A stretch of 64,000 bases of DNA from Weissella tructae (GTDB lineage Bacteria; Bacillota; Bacilli; Lactobacillales; Lactobacillaceae), in assembly GCF_000732905.1 (NCBI RefSeq), contig NZ_CP007588.1, positions 310,001-374,000 on the forward strand, in the 5' to 3' direction. Shown here one piece after another: positions 41,553 to 50,923 of this stretch. Under the pieces are notes generated by a model. The model searched no databases. It worked only from the letters and a program-made list of their open reading frames with translations, and was not told the origin of the DNA. Within the stretch, counting starts at the first letter, position 1. The number at the start of each line of letters is the position of its first letter. Made by a program: the position numbers and the translations under genes.

Positions 41553-42926
41553 ATGGCCAATCATGGGATGATTGTTGGGCTCGATGTTGGGACCAACACA
41601 GTAAAAGTTCTGGCTGCAGATGTCCGCGATCAACAAGCGAATATTATCGCAGTAGGTCGTTCTGTTTCACATGGTGTGAATAAAGGTGTCGTTGTTGATA
41701 TTGATTCAACTGCAAACGACATTCGACAAGCAGTGGCTCAAGTAAATGAACAAGCAAATGAAGCCGTAACAGATGTGATTGCGTTATTACCGGCAAAAGA
41801 TATTCAAATGAGTCATGTTGAAGGGACGGTAACCGTTGAGGAAAGCCAACATATCTCTTATCATGATGTTGCCGCAGTAGTACAAGAATCTTTGAAGGGA
41901 CAAGTTAGTCACGATCGCGAAGTGATTGAAATGTTACCAGAAGAATTTATCGTGGATGATTTTGATGGTATTCAAGATCCAAACGATATGGTTGGGATGC
42001 GCCTGGGAATGCGAGCAACCGTATATACTGCACCACGTAACTTAGTACGTAACTTGCGTATGGCAATTGAAAAAGCTGGTTTGAATGTACGTGACATGGT
42101 TTTGACACCTGTTGCGGAAGGTAAAACAATTCTAAGTGATGCTGAGCAAGAATTTGGCACAATCTTACTTGATATGGGTGCGGGTCAAACAACCGCAACC
42201 GTCATTCAAGATCGCATGACCAAATTCATAACGACATTTCCTGCTGGTGGAGATAACATTACGCGTGATATTAGTACGGTGTTATCAATCGGCGGGTACG
42301 ATGCGGATATGCTGAAGTTAGATGCTGGAGTTGCATTGGTTGATCATGCTAACGGTGAGAATCAAGTGATGATTCAAAAAGTTGGTGAAGATGAACCAGA
42401 GCGTATCTCTGAAAAGCATTTAGCAGAAATCGTTGAAGCACGTACAATGCAAATTCTAACGAAACTTCAAGAACCGTTGGCAGAAGCTGATGCATTATCA
42501 GTTCCTGGTGGTGTGACCTTAATTGGTGGCACAGCAACGCTTCGAGGAATGCCAGATGCTGTTAGTGCAGTGTTTGACATGAAGGCGCGTGAATTCGCCC
42601 CTGATGACATTGGACTTCGTCATCCGGGTATGTCAGGTGTGTGGGCAGTTGTTCAATATGCTGCATTACAAACACCAGTACAGTTGATTGTGAAACAAGC
42701 TTTGTATGGTCTGCCGCTTTATGTGGTTGGAAAGCCCCAATTAGGAGCGCCGTTCAAGGCTGAGAAGAAAGCATTCTTTGAACCAAAGCAAGAAACGCGT
42801 ACAACACGTCCGGCCATCGAACGTGAGACGATAATTGAAGATGATGAAATAGATACGAATAATCAAATTGAAGACGAGAAAAAAAGCGCTCGCGCAGTAA
42901 ACTTCTTAAAAGACTTTTTTGATTAA
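41553..42926 (+). CDS. ftsA: Cell division protein FtsA
   Basis: The 457-residue actin-like protein has GLDVGTNTVKVLAAD as phosphate 1, LLDMGAGQTTATVI as phosphate 2 and LIGGTATLRGMPD as the adenosine motif, plus the inserted 1C domain. A C-terminal amphipathic helix (SARAVNFLKDFFD) would bind the membrane. FtsA tethers FtsZ filaments to the membrane at the division site. AGGAGG precedes its ATG. Confidence 0.96.
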   Translation: MANHGMIVGLDVGTNTVKVLAADVRDQQANIIAVGRSVSHGVNKGVVVDIDSTANDIRQAVAQVNEQANEAVTDVIALLPAKDIQMSHVEGTVTVEESQHISYHDVAAVVQESLKGQVSHDREVIEMLPEEFIVDDFDGIQDPNDMVGMRLGMRATVYTAPRNLVRNLRMAIEKAGLNVRDMVLTPVAEGKTILSDAEQEFGTILLDMGAGQTTATVIQDRMTKFITTFPAGGDNITRDISTVLSIGGYDADMLKLDAGVALVDHANGENQVMIQKVGEDEPERISEKHLAEIVEARTMQILTKLQEPLAEADALSVPGGVTLIGGTATLRGMPDAVSAVFDMKAREFAPDDIGLRHPGMSGVWAVVQYAALQTPVQLIVKQALYGLPLYVVGKPQLGAPFKAEKKAFFEPKQETRTTRPAIERETIIEDDEIDTNNQIEDEKKSARAVNFLKDFFD

Positions 42927-42951
42927 CATGTAAAAAAACGAGGAGCTCAGT

Positions 42952-44232
42952 ATGGATTTCCAAATGGATACAGGCGCAAGCCAAGAATATGGTGCAACAA
43001 TCAAGGTGATTGGTGTTGGTGGTGGTGGTGGAAACGCCGTTAACCAAATGGTCAACGCTGATGTGGAAGGTGTGGACTTTATCGTAGCAAACACTGATGC
43101 ACAAGCATTAGAAAGTTCAGCTGCAGAAATTAAGATTCAAATCGGGACAAAAGCAACCCGTGGTCTTGGTGCCGGAGCAAAGCCCGAAGTAGGGGAAGTT
43201 GCGGCAAAGGAAAGTGAAACTGAAATTGCAGAAGCACTTGCTGGCGCAGACATGGTCTTTGTTACAGCAGGAATGGGTGGAGGAACTGGAACTGGTGCCG
43301 CCCCTGTTATTGCTCAAATTGCTAAGGAATCAGGTGCGTTAACAATTGGTGTTGTGACACGTCCATTCTCATTTGAAGGACCAAAGCGTGGTAAGTCTGC
43401 TGCTGAAGGTTTGGCTAAGTTGAAGGAAAACGTCGACACATTGATCGTTGTGTCAAACAACAACTTGTTGGAAATCGTTGATAAGAAGGCGCCTATCATG
43501 GAAGCCTTCCGTATGGTTGACGATGTCTTGTTGCAAGGAGTTGCCGGTATTTCAGACTTGATTACAAAGCCTGGAATCATTAACTTGGACTTTGCGGACG
43601 TTAAGACTGCTATGGCTGATCAAGGAAGTGCCCTTCTTGGAATTGGTAGTGCCAGCGGTGAAAACCGTGCGGCTGAAGCTACTAAGCAAGCAATTGCATC
43701 TCCATTGCTAGAAGCTAAGATTGAAGGGGCAAGTAATGTCTTGCTTTCAATTAAGGGTGGTATGGACATGTCATTGTTCGAAGCACAAGAAGCATCTGAA
43801 GCCATTGCGCAAGCAGCAGGAACAGATGTTGACATTATCTTCGGAACAACAATTGACATGGATGTTGAAGGCGAATTGGTGGTAACAGTTATTGCAACTG
43901 GTATCGACAAGCCTAAGAAGCAACCAGTTCGTCCAGAAATCAACTTGGGAGCTACTGCTACACCAAGCCCTTTTGAACAAGTAGCTGAACAACCAGCTGC
44001 ACCTGTTCAACCAGTTGTAGAAGAAACACGTCAAGCAACTAACAATGTGGCTGATCCATTTGAAAACTGGAACATGTTGAACAAGGGAAACGGAAACGTA
44101 ACACCTGAACAACCTGTTGCCCCAGAACAAGCACCTGCACCAGTAGCACCAGCACAACCTGTTGTGTCTGCAGGCGAAGAAGAATTGGAACAACCACCAT
44201 ACTTCAACTGGAACAAGCGTAACGAAAAGTAG
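42952..44232 (+). CDS. ftsZ: Cell division protein FtsZ
   Basis: The 426-residue tubulin homologue has the GTP-binding signature [16 protein letters not shown]-terminal [13 protein letters not shown], and the T7 loop [11 protein letters not shown] with the catalytic Asp. A Pro/Gln-rich linker (about 325-405) leads to the C-terminal peptide [14 protein letters not shown], which binds FtsA and SepF. It polymerises into the Z ring. It lies 25 bases after ftsA. Confidence 0.98.
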   Translation: MDFQMDTGASQEYGATIKVIGVGGGGGNAVNQMVNADVEGVDFIVANTDAQALESSAAEIKIQIGTKATRGLGAGAKPEVGEVAAKESETEIAEALAGADMVFVTAGMGGGTGTGAAPVIAQIAKESGALTIGVVTRPFSFEGPKRGKSAAEGLAKLKENVDTLIVVSNNNLLEIVDKKAPIMEAFRMVDDVLLQGVAGISDLITKPGIINLDFADVKTAMADQGSALLGIGSASGENRAAEATKQAIASPLLEAKIEGASNVLLSIKGGMDMSLFEAQEASEAIAQAAGTDVDIIFGTTIDMDVEGELVVTVIATGIDKPKKQPVRPEINLGATATPSPFEQVAEQPAAPVQPVVEETRQATNNVADPFENWNMLNKGNGNVTPEQPVAPEQAPAPVAPAQPVVSAGEEELEQPPYFNWNKRNEK

Positions 44233-44242
44233 GTAAATAAAT

Positions 44243-44668
44243 ATGGCATTTAATATTAAAGAATTGTTCATCCCAGCGGATGAATATGACGAAGAAATCA
44301 TCGAGCAAGATGGTTCTGACAATATTGAAAATGCTGATGTAAAGGAACCCGTTACGCGTAGTAAGAAAGTGCAACGGAATGTCATCAGCATGGACGGTAA
44401 CCGTTTTGCTCCATCAAAAATTGCGCTTTACGAACCTCGAACATACGCTGATGCACAAACAATCGCTACACAAATCCTGCAAGGAGAAGCGGTGATTGTT
44501 AACTTTGGTGGTATCGATGAACGTAATCAACTACGTGTATTGGACTACATAGCTGGGGCTGCATTTGCAGTTGACGGTATGGTAGAACGTGTTGGAGAAC
44601 AAATTTTTCTAGCAACACCACACAATTTTGAAATTACGGGATCTATTTCGCAAAATCAAGGTCAATAA
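44243..44668 (+). CDS. sepF: Cell division protein SepF
   Basis: The 141-residue protein has an N-terminal amphipathic membrane-binding helix (MAFNIKELFI), an acidic linker and a C-terminal SepF core (PRTYADAQTIATQILQGEAV, GGIDERNQLRVLDYIAGAAFAVDG, cited in part). SepF rings bundle FtsZ filaments and help anchor them. It starts 10 bases after ftsZ, its normal position in Firmicutes. Confidence 0.94.
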   Translation: MAFNIKELFIPADEYDEEIIEQDGSDNIENADVKEPVTRSKKVQRNVISMDGNRFAPSKIALYEPRTYADAQTIATQILQGEAVIVNFGGIDERNQLRVLDYIAGAAFAVDGMVERVGEQIFLATPHNFEITGSISQNQGQ

Positions 44669-44689
44669 ACATAAGGAGAAACAACACCA

Positions 44690-44959
44690 ATGGGTATGAT
44701 ATTTTATGTCTTGAGCTTAGTACTACAAGCATTTCAAATTATTATCATTGTTTGGGCGTTGTTGTCTTGGTTACCTGGTGGACAACAATCAGGCTTTGGG
44801 CAATTACTGGGACGTATTGCTGGGCTGATTGTGGATCCAATCCGTCGTATTTTGCCAACAATTGGGATGCTTGATTTTTCACCTCTTGTGGCAATCTTGT
44901 TATTGCAAGCGGCGCAATCAGGATTGGTAAATATTGCTCGGATGGTTCTTTATGGATGA
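44690..44959 (+). CDS. yggT: YggT family membrane protein
   Basis: This 89-residue protein has two hydrophobic helices around the family motif DPIRRILPTIGMLDFSPLVA. YggT (YlmG) proteins accompany sepF and ylmH in Firmicutes; a link to osmotic tolerance or division is suggested but the molecular role is unknown. AAGGAG lies before its ATG, and its end overlaps the following ylmH start. Confidence 0.9.
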   Translation: MGMIFYVLSLVLQAFQIIIIVWALLSWLPGGQQSGFGQLLGRIAGLIVDPIRRILPTIGMLDFSPLVAILLLQAAQSGLVNIARMVLYG

Positions 44960-45734
44960 TCTCAAGCAACATTTTCGACCAAGTGAAGCAGCTTTTGTGA
45001 ATCAATCTCAGGGATGGGTGAATCAAGCGAGTAAAGAATATCGCCCCATCCTGACGCCTTTTCTAAATCCTCGCCAACGTTACATTCTCACCACATTAGT
45101 CAACAGGCAAGAGGAACTTAAAATTGAATCTCAAGGCATATTTAATCACGCAGAAAGTCAACGGGTGTTGATTATGCCTGATTATTATGTGTCATCACCT
45201 GATGACTTTGAGATGACATTATTAGAACTTGAGTATTCACAAAAATTTGCGACCTTACAACATCGCACTATTTTAGGTGCAATGGTTCATAGCGGACTAA
45301 AAAGGGAAAGCTTTGGCGATATCGTTGTTGATGATAATCAACGTTGGCAAATTGCAGTATCAAATCATATTGCACCGTTTGTGCAACAAGATTTGACGCG
45401 TATGGGCCGTAACAAAGTTAAACTTAAGCCAGTATCAGCAGAACAAGCGATTACGTTGGTTCAAGATTGGGTCGAATCAGATGTGACGGTAACGTCATTA
45501 CGATTAGACACAGTTGTTGCCCAAGCATATCGTTTGTCGCGTACACAGGCTAAGGAACTTATTGAACGCGGGCTAGTCAAAGTTAACTGGACTGAAATCA
45601 CCCAAGCTGACTTTACAATTGCGACAGATGACTTATTATCTGTCCGTGGGTATGGGCGAGTCCGAATTACGCAGAACAATGGTATCACCAAAAAAGAAAA
45701 GCATCGTTTGACGATAGCTGTTATTCAAAAGTAG
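44952..45734 (+). CDS. ylmH: YlmH-type RNA-binding protein with S4 domain
   Basis: The likely start is the ATG at 44952 (MDDLKQHFRPSE), overlapping yggT by 8 bases; an in-frame TTG at 44934 is weaker. The protein of about 260 residues has the YlmH N-terminal domain (FLNPRQRYI, DYYVSSPDDFEMTLLEL) and a C-terminal S4 RNA-binding domain (SLRLDTVVAQAYRLSR...ERGLVKVN). The Bacillus homologue takes part in ribosome-associated quality control by recycling stalled tRNA complexes; the same role is likely here. Confidence 0.9.
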   Translation: MDDLKQHFRPSEAAFVNQSQGWVNQASKEYRPILTPFLNPRQRYILTTLVNRQEELKIESQGIFNHAESQRVLIMPDYYVSSPDDFEMTLLELEYSQKFATLQHRTILGAMVHSGLKRESFGDIVVDDNQRWQIAVSNHIAPFVQQDLTRMGRNKVKLKPVSAEQAITLVQDWVESDVTVTSLRLDTVVAQAYRLSRTQAKELIERGLVKVNWTEITQADFTIATDDLLSVRGYGRVRITQNNGITKKEKHRLTIAVIQK

Positions 45735-45748
45735 AGGAGTAAGTTACG

Positions 45749-46420
45749 ATGATCACCCCACAAGAAATTCACGCAAAACAATTTACAGAACGTTCAAATA
45801 AATGGTACGACAAGTCTGAAGTAACTGACTTCTTAGACCAATTGGCGATTCAATTAGAAGAAATGCAACAAGAAAACAACAACTTGCGTACTCGCGTAAG
45901 TGATGCAGATCAAAACTATGCACAAGTTGAAGAAATGAAGCAATCTGTTAATTCTTCTATCTTGATTGCGCAAGAAGCTGCTGAACGTTTGAAGCGTCAA
46001 ACTGAAGCAGAAGCAGAGGCAACTTTGCAACAAGCGCAAATCGAAGCGCAAAAGATTGTGATGGAAGCTAACGTTAAGGCAAATGCTTTGCTAACTGAAA
46101 GCCAAGCGTCTAACGAAGAATTGGTTAAGCACCATGACGGTCTAGAAAATGAAATGGCGGCCTTCAAGGTACACGTTTCATCTTTGATGGCAAATGTACA
46201 AGAGATGTTATCATCAAAGGACTGGGCTGAATTCCAAACTAAGGGACGTCATGCAAGTATTGCGATTGTTCCTGAAGAAGTAGAAACACCAGTTTACGAA
46301 GCTGAAGCAACTGTTGTTGCTGAACCTGTAGCTGTTCCAGTGGAAGAAGATCAAACAGAAACAATGGTTATCTTCCCTGATTTAGAAGAAAATCAAGAAA
46401 ACTTCTTGAATAAAGATTAA
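45749..46420 (+). CDS. divIVA: Division site and pole protein DivIVA
   Basis: The 223-residue protein starts with the conserved membrane-binding crossed-loop domain (ITPQEIHAKQFTERSNKWYD, cited in part, and VTDFLDQLA), then a long coiled coil rich in Gln/Glu (about 30-150) and a variable acidic tail. DivIVA senses negative membrane curvature and marks septa and poles. It ends the dcw cluster. GAGGAG stands upstream. Confidence 0.94.
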   Translation: MITPQEIHAKQFTERSNKWYDKSEVTDFLDQLAIQLEEMQQENNNLRTRVSDADQNYAQVEEMKQSVNSSILIAQEAAERLKRQTEAEAEATLQQAQIEAQKIVMEANVKANALLTESQASNEELVKHHDGLENEMAAFKVHVSSLMANVQEMLSSKDWAEFQTKGRHASIAIVPEEVETPVYEAEATVVAEPVAVPVEEDQTETMVIFPDLEENQENFLNKD

Positions 46421-46440
46421 TAATTCGTTATTCTTCTATA

Positions 46441-46639
46441 TGTAGTTCTTTAACCAAACGGTAGATAGTATTCTAAAAAGCGACTTAGGGATTGGTGTGA
46501 GCCTAAGATAGTAACGCTAGCTACTTATCAGTAAAGAAATCATTTGAATAAAACTGTTGAGGCGACTATTGTCGCAAAAACGGGTGGTACCACGTTAATT
46601 AACGTCCCGGGTCAGTGTATACTGGCCTGGGACTTTTTA
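46441..46639 (+). promoter_or_regulatory. T-box riboswitch, isoleucine type, upstream of ileS
   Basis: The core GGGTGGTACCACG (46582-46594) is a nearly canonical T-box. The base helix TTCTTTA/TAAAGAA and the helix AGCG/CGCT frame a specifier ATC (Ile) followed by A in CTTATCAG at about 46526-46531. The bulge TGGT pairs with the A discriminator of tRNA-Ile. The terminator GTCCCGGGTCAGT with its complement spans 46604-46639. Uncharged tRNA-Ile should turn ileS on. Confidence 0.93.
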
Positions 46640-46657
46640 TTTAGAAAGGGTTTTATA

Positions 46658-49450
46658 ATGAAAATTAAAGAAACGCTAAACTTAGGAAAAACTAAGTTTC
46701 CCATGCGTGGAAACTTGCCCCAAACAGAATTGCAACGCGAAAATGTTTGGTTTGAAAACAAGGTTTACGAAGCACGTCAAAAGTTGAATGAAGGTAAGCC
46801 TTGGTTCATGTTGCATGATGGACCTCCATACGCCAACGGAAACATCCACATTGGTCACGCTTTGAACAAGATTTCTAAGGATATCTTGGTTCGATACAAG
46901 TCAATGAACGGCTTTAACGCACCATTTGTACCTGGTTGGGACACACACGGGTTGCCAATTGAACAACAATTGACAAAGGCTGGTAAGGACCGTAAGAAGG
47001 TTGGACCAGTTATCTGGCGTAAGATGGCGGCTGAATTTGCTGATAAGCAAGTGAAGAAGCAAAAGGATGATTTCAAGCGTCTTGGAATTTCTGCAGATTG
47101 GGACAACCCATATTTGACAAAGGACCAAGAATTCGAAGCAGCTGAAGTCCGTGTATTCGGAAAGATGGTTGCGCGTGATTTGATTTACCGTGGGAAGAAG
47201 CCTGTGCTTTGGTCATGGTCATCAGAATCAGCACTAGCGATGGCTGAAATTGAATATCACGATGTGACATCAACATCAGTTTCATTCTCAGAACGTGTTG
47301 TGGATGGTAAGGGTGTGTTGGATAACGACACATACTTTGTTGTTTGGACAACGACACCATGGACTATTCCAGCGTCACAAGCGATTGCGGTTAACCCAAA
47401 CTTTGAATACGTTGTTGTAAAGCCAGCAAACTCAGACAAGAAGTTTGTTGTGGCAAATGCCCGATTGGCTACTGCAGCAGCTGATTTTGGTTGGGAAGAA
47501 TACGAAATCATCAAGACTGTTAAGGGATCAGACATTGACCGTGTAACTGCGCAACACCCATACTTGGACCGCGAAGTTTTGGTTATCAATGGAGACCACG
47601 TTACAGATGAAGCTGGAACTGGACTTGTTCACACAGCGCCTGGATTTGGTGAAGATGACTTCTATGCAGCACAAAAGTACGATTTGCCTGTTATCATGAA
47701 CGTTGATGGTCAAGGTAAGTTGACTGACGAAACTGGTGAAGACTTTGCTGGTGTGTTCTATGAAGACGCTAATGAAATTTCATTGCAAAAGTTGACTGAA
47801 AATGATGCTTTGGTTAAGGCACAAGAAATTACACACAGCTACCCATTTGACTGGCGTACAAAGAAGCCAGTTATCTACCGTGCTGTACCACAATGGTTTG
47901 CATCAATTGAACCATTCCGTCAAGAAATCTTGGACAGCCTAGACGATGTTGAATTCCAACCTGCATGGGGAAAGAAGCGTCTTGGAAACATGATTCGTGA
48001 CCGTGGTGACTGGGTTATCTCACGTCAACGTGTTTGGGGAGTGCCATTGCCAATTTTCTACGCAGAAGATGGGACACCAATTCTAGATCCTGCATTGATT
48101 GACCACGTCGCAAACTTGTTTGCAGAACATGGATCAAGCATCTGGTTTGAAAAGGAAGCGGCAGAATTGTTGCCTGCAGGCTACTCAAATGAACACTCAC
48201 CAAATGGTATCTTTACTAAGGAATCAGATATCATGGACGTTTGGTTTGACTCAGGTAGCTCACACGAAGGTGTGCTAAAGGAACGTTCAAACTTGAACTT
48301 CCCAGCAGACGTTGTGTTAGAAGGTTCTGACCAATACCGTGGATGGTTTAACTCATCATTGATTACATCAGTTGCGGTTAACCATAAGGCACCTTACAAG
48401 CGTGTTATCTCTCAAGGGTTCGCCTTGGACGGTAACGGGGATAAGATGTCTAAGTCAATCGGAAACACAATTGTGCCTGAAGAAATCGTTAAAGACATGG
48501 GTGCCGAAATTATCCGTCTATGGGTAACTTCAGTGGACTCATCTGCTGACGTGCGTGTATCTAAGGAAATCTTGGCAAAGACATCAGACACTTACCGTAA
48601 GATCCGTAACACAATGCGTTTCCTATTGTCTAACGTTGATGACTTTAACCCAGAAACAGATGCGGTCGCATTTGCCGACATGACACCTGTTGACCAATAC
48701 TTCTATGCACGTTTCAATGAATTTGTACGTGACGTTAAGGCTGCTTACGACGCCTACGATTTCCAAGCAATCAACAAGTTGATTATCAACTTTATCAACG
48801 TTGATTTGTCTGCATTCTACTTGGACTTCGCTAAGGACATTTTGTATGTTGAAGCACCTAAGGGTGAATTGCGTCGTTCATTGCAAACAGTGTTGTACAA
48901 GATTTTGGTAGACATGAACAAGATGTTGTTGCCAATTTTGCCACACACTGCAGAAGAAATCTTTGAATACATGCCATTTGAAACAGCTGAATTTGCCTAC
49001 CTTACAGAAATGGCTGAAGTTGAAGATCTTGGTGACACAACGACTTTGATTGCAAACTGGCAACAATTTATGACATTGCGTGACGCAGCCAACAAGGCGC
49101 TTGAAGTTGCACGTGATGCTAAGTTGATTGGTAAGCCAGCTGAAGCTGCATTGACTGTTTACTTGACTGCTGAACAAGCTGAATTGTTGTCAGCGCTTGG
49201 TCAAGATGTTCGTGTCTTGTTGTTGGTTTCTCAACTACACTTAGCTGATATCGCCGATGCACCAGCTGATACACCAGTATTCGATGAATACACAATCGCA
49301 GTGGCACATGCCGAAGGTGAAGTTTCACCTCGTGACCGTATGTACCACACTGATTTGGGTACCGATGCTGACTTCCCTATGTTGTCAGCACACGAAGCAC
49401 AAATCGTGCGTGAAAACTACCCTGAAGCAGTTGCTGAAGGTCTAGAATAA
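46658..49450 (+). CDS. ileS: Isoleucyl-tRNA synthetase
   Basis: The ATG at 46658 follows GAAAGGG and gives 930 residues, the usual length; the longer frame from 46544 lies within the T-box RNA. Class I motifs are [13 protein letters not shown] (HIGH) and DKMSKSIGN (KMSKS); the editing domain has [10 protein letters not shown]. The C-terminal region, normally a CxxC...CxxC zinc finger, reads [18 protein letters not shown] and [10 protein letters not shown] with all four cysteines replaced. It charges tRNA-Ile and is controlled by the T-box upstream. Confidence 0.97.
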   Translation: MKIKETLNLGKTKFPMRGNLPQTELQRENVWFENKVYEARQKLNEGKPWFMLHDGPPYANGNIHIGHALNKISKDILVRYKSMNGFNAPFVPGWDTHGLPIEQQLTKAGKDRKKVGPVIWRKMAAEFADKQVKKQKDDFKRLGISADWDNPYLTKDQEFEAAEVRVFGKMVARDLIYRGKKPVLWSWSSESALAMAEIEYHDVTSTSVSFSERVVDGKGVLDNDTYFVVWTTTPWTIPASQAIAVNPNFEYVVVKPANSDKKFVVANARLATAAADFGWEEYEIIKTVKGSDIDRVTAQHPYLDREVLVINGDHVTDEAGTGLVHTAPGFGEDDFYAAQKYDLPVIMNVDGQGKLTDETGEDFAGVFYEDANEISLQKLTENDALVKAQEITHSYPFDWRTKKPVIYRAVPQWFASIEPFRQEILDSLDDVEFQPAWGKKRLGNMIRDRGDWVISRQRVWGVPLPIFYAEDGTPILDPALIDHVANLFAEHGSSIWFEKEAAELLPAGYSNEHSPNGIFTKESDIMDVWFDSGSSHEGVLKERSNLNFPADVVLEGSDQYRGWFNSSLITSVAVNHKAPYKRVISQGFALDGNGDKMSKSIGNTIVPEEIVKDMGAEIIRLWVTSVDSSADVRVSKEILAKTSDTYRKIRNTMRFLLSNVDDFNPETDAVAFADMTPVDQYFYARFNEFVRDVKAAYDAYDFQAINKLIINFINVDLSAFYLDFAKDILYVEAPKGELRRSLQTVLYKILVDMNKMLLPILPHTAEEIFEYMPFETAEFAYLTEMAEVEDLGDTTTLIANWQQFMTLRDAANKALEVARDAKLIGKPAEAALTVYLTAEQAELLSALGQDVRVLLLVSQLHLADIADAPADTPVFDEYTIAVAHAEGEVSPRDRMYHTDLGTDADFPMLSAHEAQIVRENYPEAVAEGLE

Positions 49451-49455
49451 TTAAG

Positions 49456-49486
49456 AAAGCCTCTACGTCTTGTAGAGGCTTTTTTA
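49456..49486 (+). terminator. Terminator after ileS
   Basis: AAGCCTCTAC and GTAGAGGCTT stem, GTCTT loop, T run. Confidence 0.93.
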
Positions 49487-49588
49487 TTTCGCTGATTGCG
49501 TAAATTAAACATGTTGCACAAGCAAAGCTGTGGCATAATTAGAACATATATATAAGCGAGTGTTTGCGGAAAAGGATGTACATGAGAA

Positions 49589-50254
49589 ATGACAAAGTTA
49601 TATTTTATTCGCCACGGTAAGACAGAGTGGAATCAAGAAGGACGTTTTCAAGGAAAAGATGGAGATTCACCATTATTAGCAGAGTCATTCGATCAAATTA
49701 AGCTATTAGGTGGTGCATTAGCTGATGTTTCATTTGATCATGCATTTACAAGTCCAATTAAGCGTGCAGTAGATACAGCAGAGCTAACATTAGAAGCCAT
49801 GCATCAAGCAAATGTACCTTTGACAAAATTATCAGGTCTTGCAGAATTTGGTATGGGTGTTTGGGAAGGGATGCGCTTTGTGGATGTAGAAGCGGGTTGG
49901 CCTGAAATGCTCTATGCATACCGCCATCAACCAGAACTATTTGACGCGACACAAGTCGAAGGCGCAGAAACATTTGCCCAAGTACAAGGTCGTTTCATGG
50001 ACGCTGTAAATGAAGCGGTGGCTGAATTTGGTGGTCCAGATGTCAATTTAATTTTCTTTAGTCATGGTATGTCTTTGACGGCAGGAATGGCTGCATTGGT
50101 GGAACTACCCTTGTCAGAAACACGTGCTCGTGGCGGGCTATCAAATACGAGTACCTCAATTTTAGAAACTAGTGACGGTATCAATTACGTTGAATTATCA
50201 CGTAATGATACGAGTTATTTAAATCTTGGTGATGACAGTACAAACACTGTTTAA
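49589..50254 (+). CDS. Histidine phosphatase family protein (phosphoglycerate-mutase-like)
   Basis: The 221-residue protein has the catalytic motif FIRHGKTEWN at 6-15 with the phosphorylated His, TSPIKRAVDTAEL, a Glu-bearing LAEFGMGVWEG segment, and FSHGMSL with the second His. Length and spacing are those of a cofactor-independent-type phosphatase rather than glycolytic GpmA (about 230-250, with a different GxRHYG block). The substrate is unknown. A TPR gene follows 23 bases later. Confidence 0.85.
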   Translation: MTKLYFIRHGKTEWNQEGRFQGKDGDSPLLAESFDQIKLLGGALADVSFDHAFTSPIKRAVDTAELTLEAMHQANVPLTKLSGLAEFGMGVWEGMRFVDVEAGWPEMLYAYRHQPELFDATQVEGAETFAQVQGRFMDAVNEAVAEFGGPDVNLIFFSHGMSLTAGMAALVELPLSETRARGGLSNTSTSILETSDGINYVELSRNDTSYLNLGDDSTNTV

Positions 50255-50277
50255 TCCAGCAGTGAAGGAGTAAAGCA

Positions 50278-50922
50278 ATGCCAGAAACAAATGCAATGGA
50301 ACGAAGCGTTAGTGAATTAGTACAATTAATCGAGATGGACGCGGACAATTGGTCTGCCTATGTGGATTTAATTGGTGCTTTGGTATTATCTAATGCTTTG
50401 CCTGAAGCAGAAGAATTAGGCTTGAAGAGTCTGACGTTATTTGCAGATAATCCTGAAGCTGTTGATCATTTGTTGTATGCGGTTGGAAATGTCTATTACA
50501 CAGCGGGAGCCTATGACCGTGCACAAACATTTTTTGATCGCATCACACTTGAGTCATTACGATTGGATGCTGCATTAATGCAGGCACAAAGTTTATATGG
50601 ACAAGGGCAATATAAAAAAGCGTTGGCCTTTGCATTAACATACACTGAAAAAGTGCCCACAGACGTTGATGGGCATGTCCTTTTGGGACGTGTTTGGTTA
50701 GCGCTGAATAATCTAGATACGGCTAAGGACATGTTTGATAAAGCCTTAGGATTAGATGCGGATCATTATGGTGCTAATTTTGGTCGTGGAGTTGTGGCAG
50801 TCTCTAATGGGGATGCGCAACATAATGAATGGTTAGAAAAAGCCAAGCAATTGAATCCTGTCCAATTTAAATCAGATGCAGAACAATTAGATGGACTATT
50901 AACGGTGTTAGGAGGCAATTGA
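50278..50922 (+). CDS. Tetratricopeptide-repeat protein
   Basis: The 214-residue all-helical protein contains TPR-like repeats, for example QSLYGQGQYKKALAFALTYTEKVP and GRVWLALNNLDTAKDMFDKALGLD (quoted in part), with Ala, Gly and Tyr at TPR positions. Such proteins are scaffolds. It lies directly before recD2 with one base between them, an arrangement common in lactic acid bacteria, so a link to RecD2 is possible but unproved. Confidence 0.8.
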   Translation: MPETNAMERSVSELVQLIEMDADNWSAYVDLIGALVLSNALPEAEELGLKSLTLFADNPEAVDHLLYAVGNVYYTAGAYDRAQTFFDRITLESLRLDAALMQAQSLYGQGQYKKALAFALTYTEKVPTDVDGHVLLGRVWLALNNLDTAKDMFDKALGLDADHYGANFGRGVVAVSNGDAQHNEWLEKAKQLNPVQFKSDAEQLDGLLTVLGGN

Positions 50923-50923
50923 T

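Noticed and set aside
43771-44391. A 206-codon minus-strand open frame opposite ftsZ and sepF
   Set aside because: It is Cys/Trp/Phe-rich, has no ribosome site and lies opposite two clear essential genes. It is a mirror of biased codon use.
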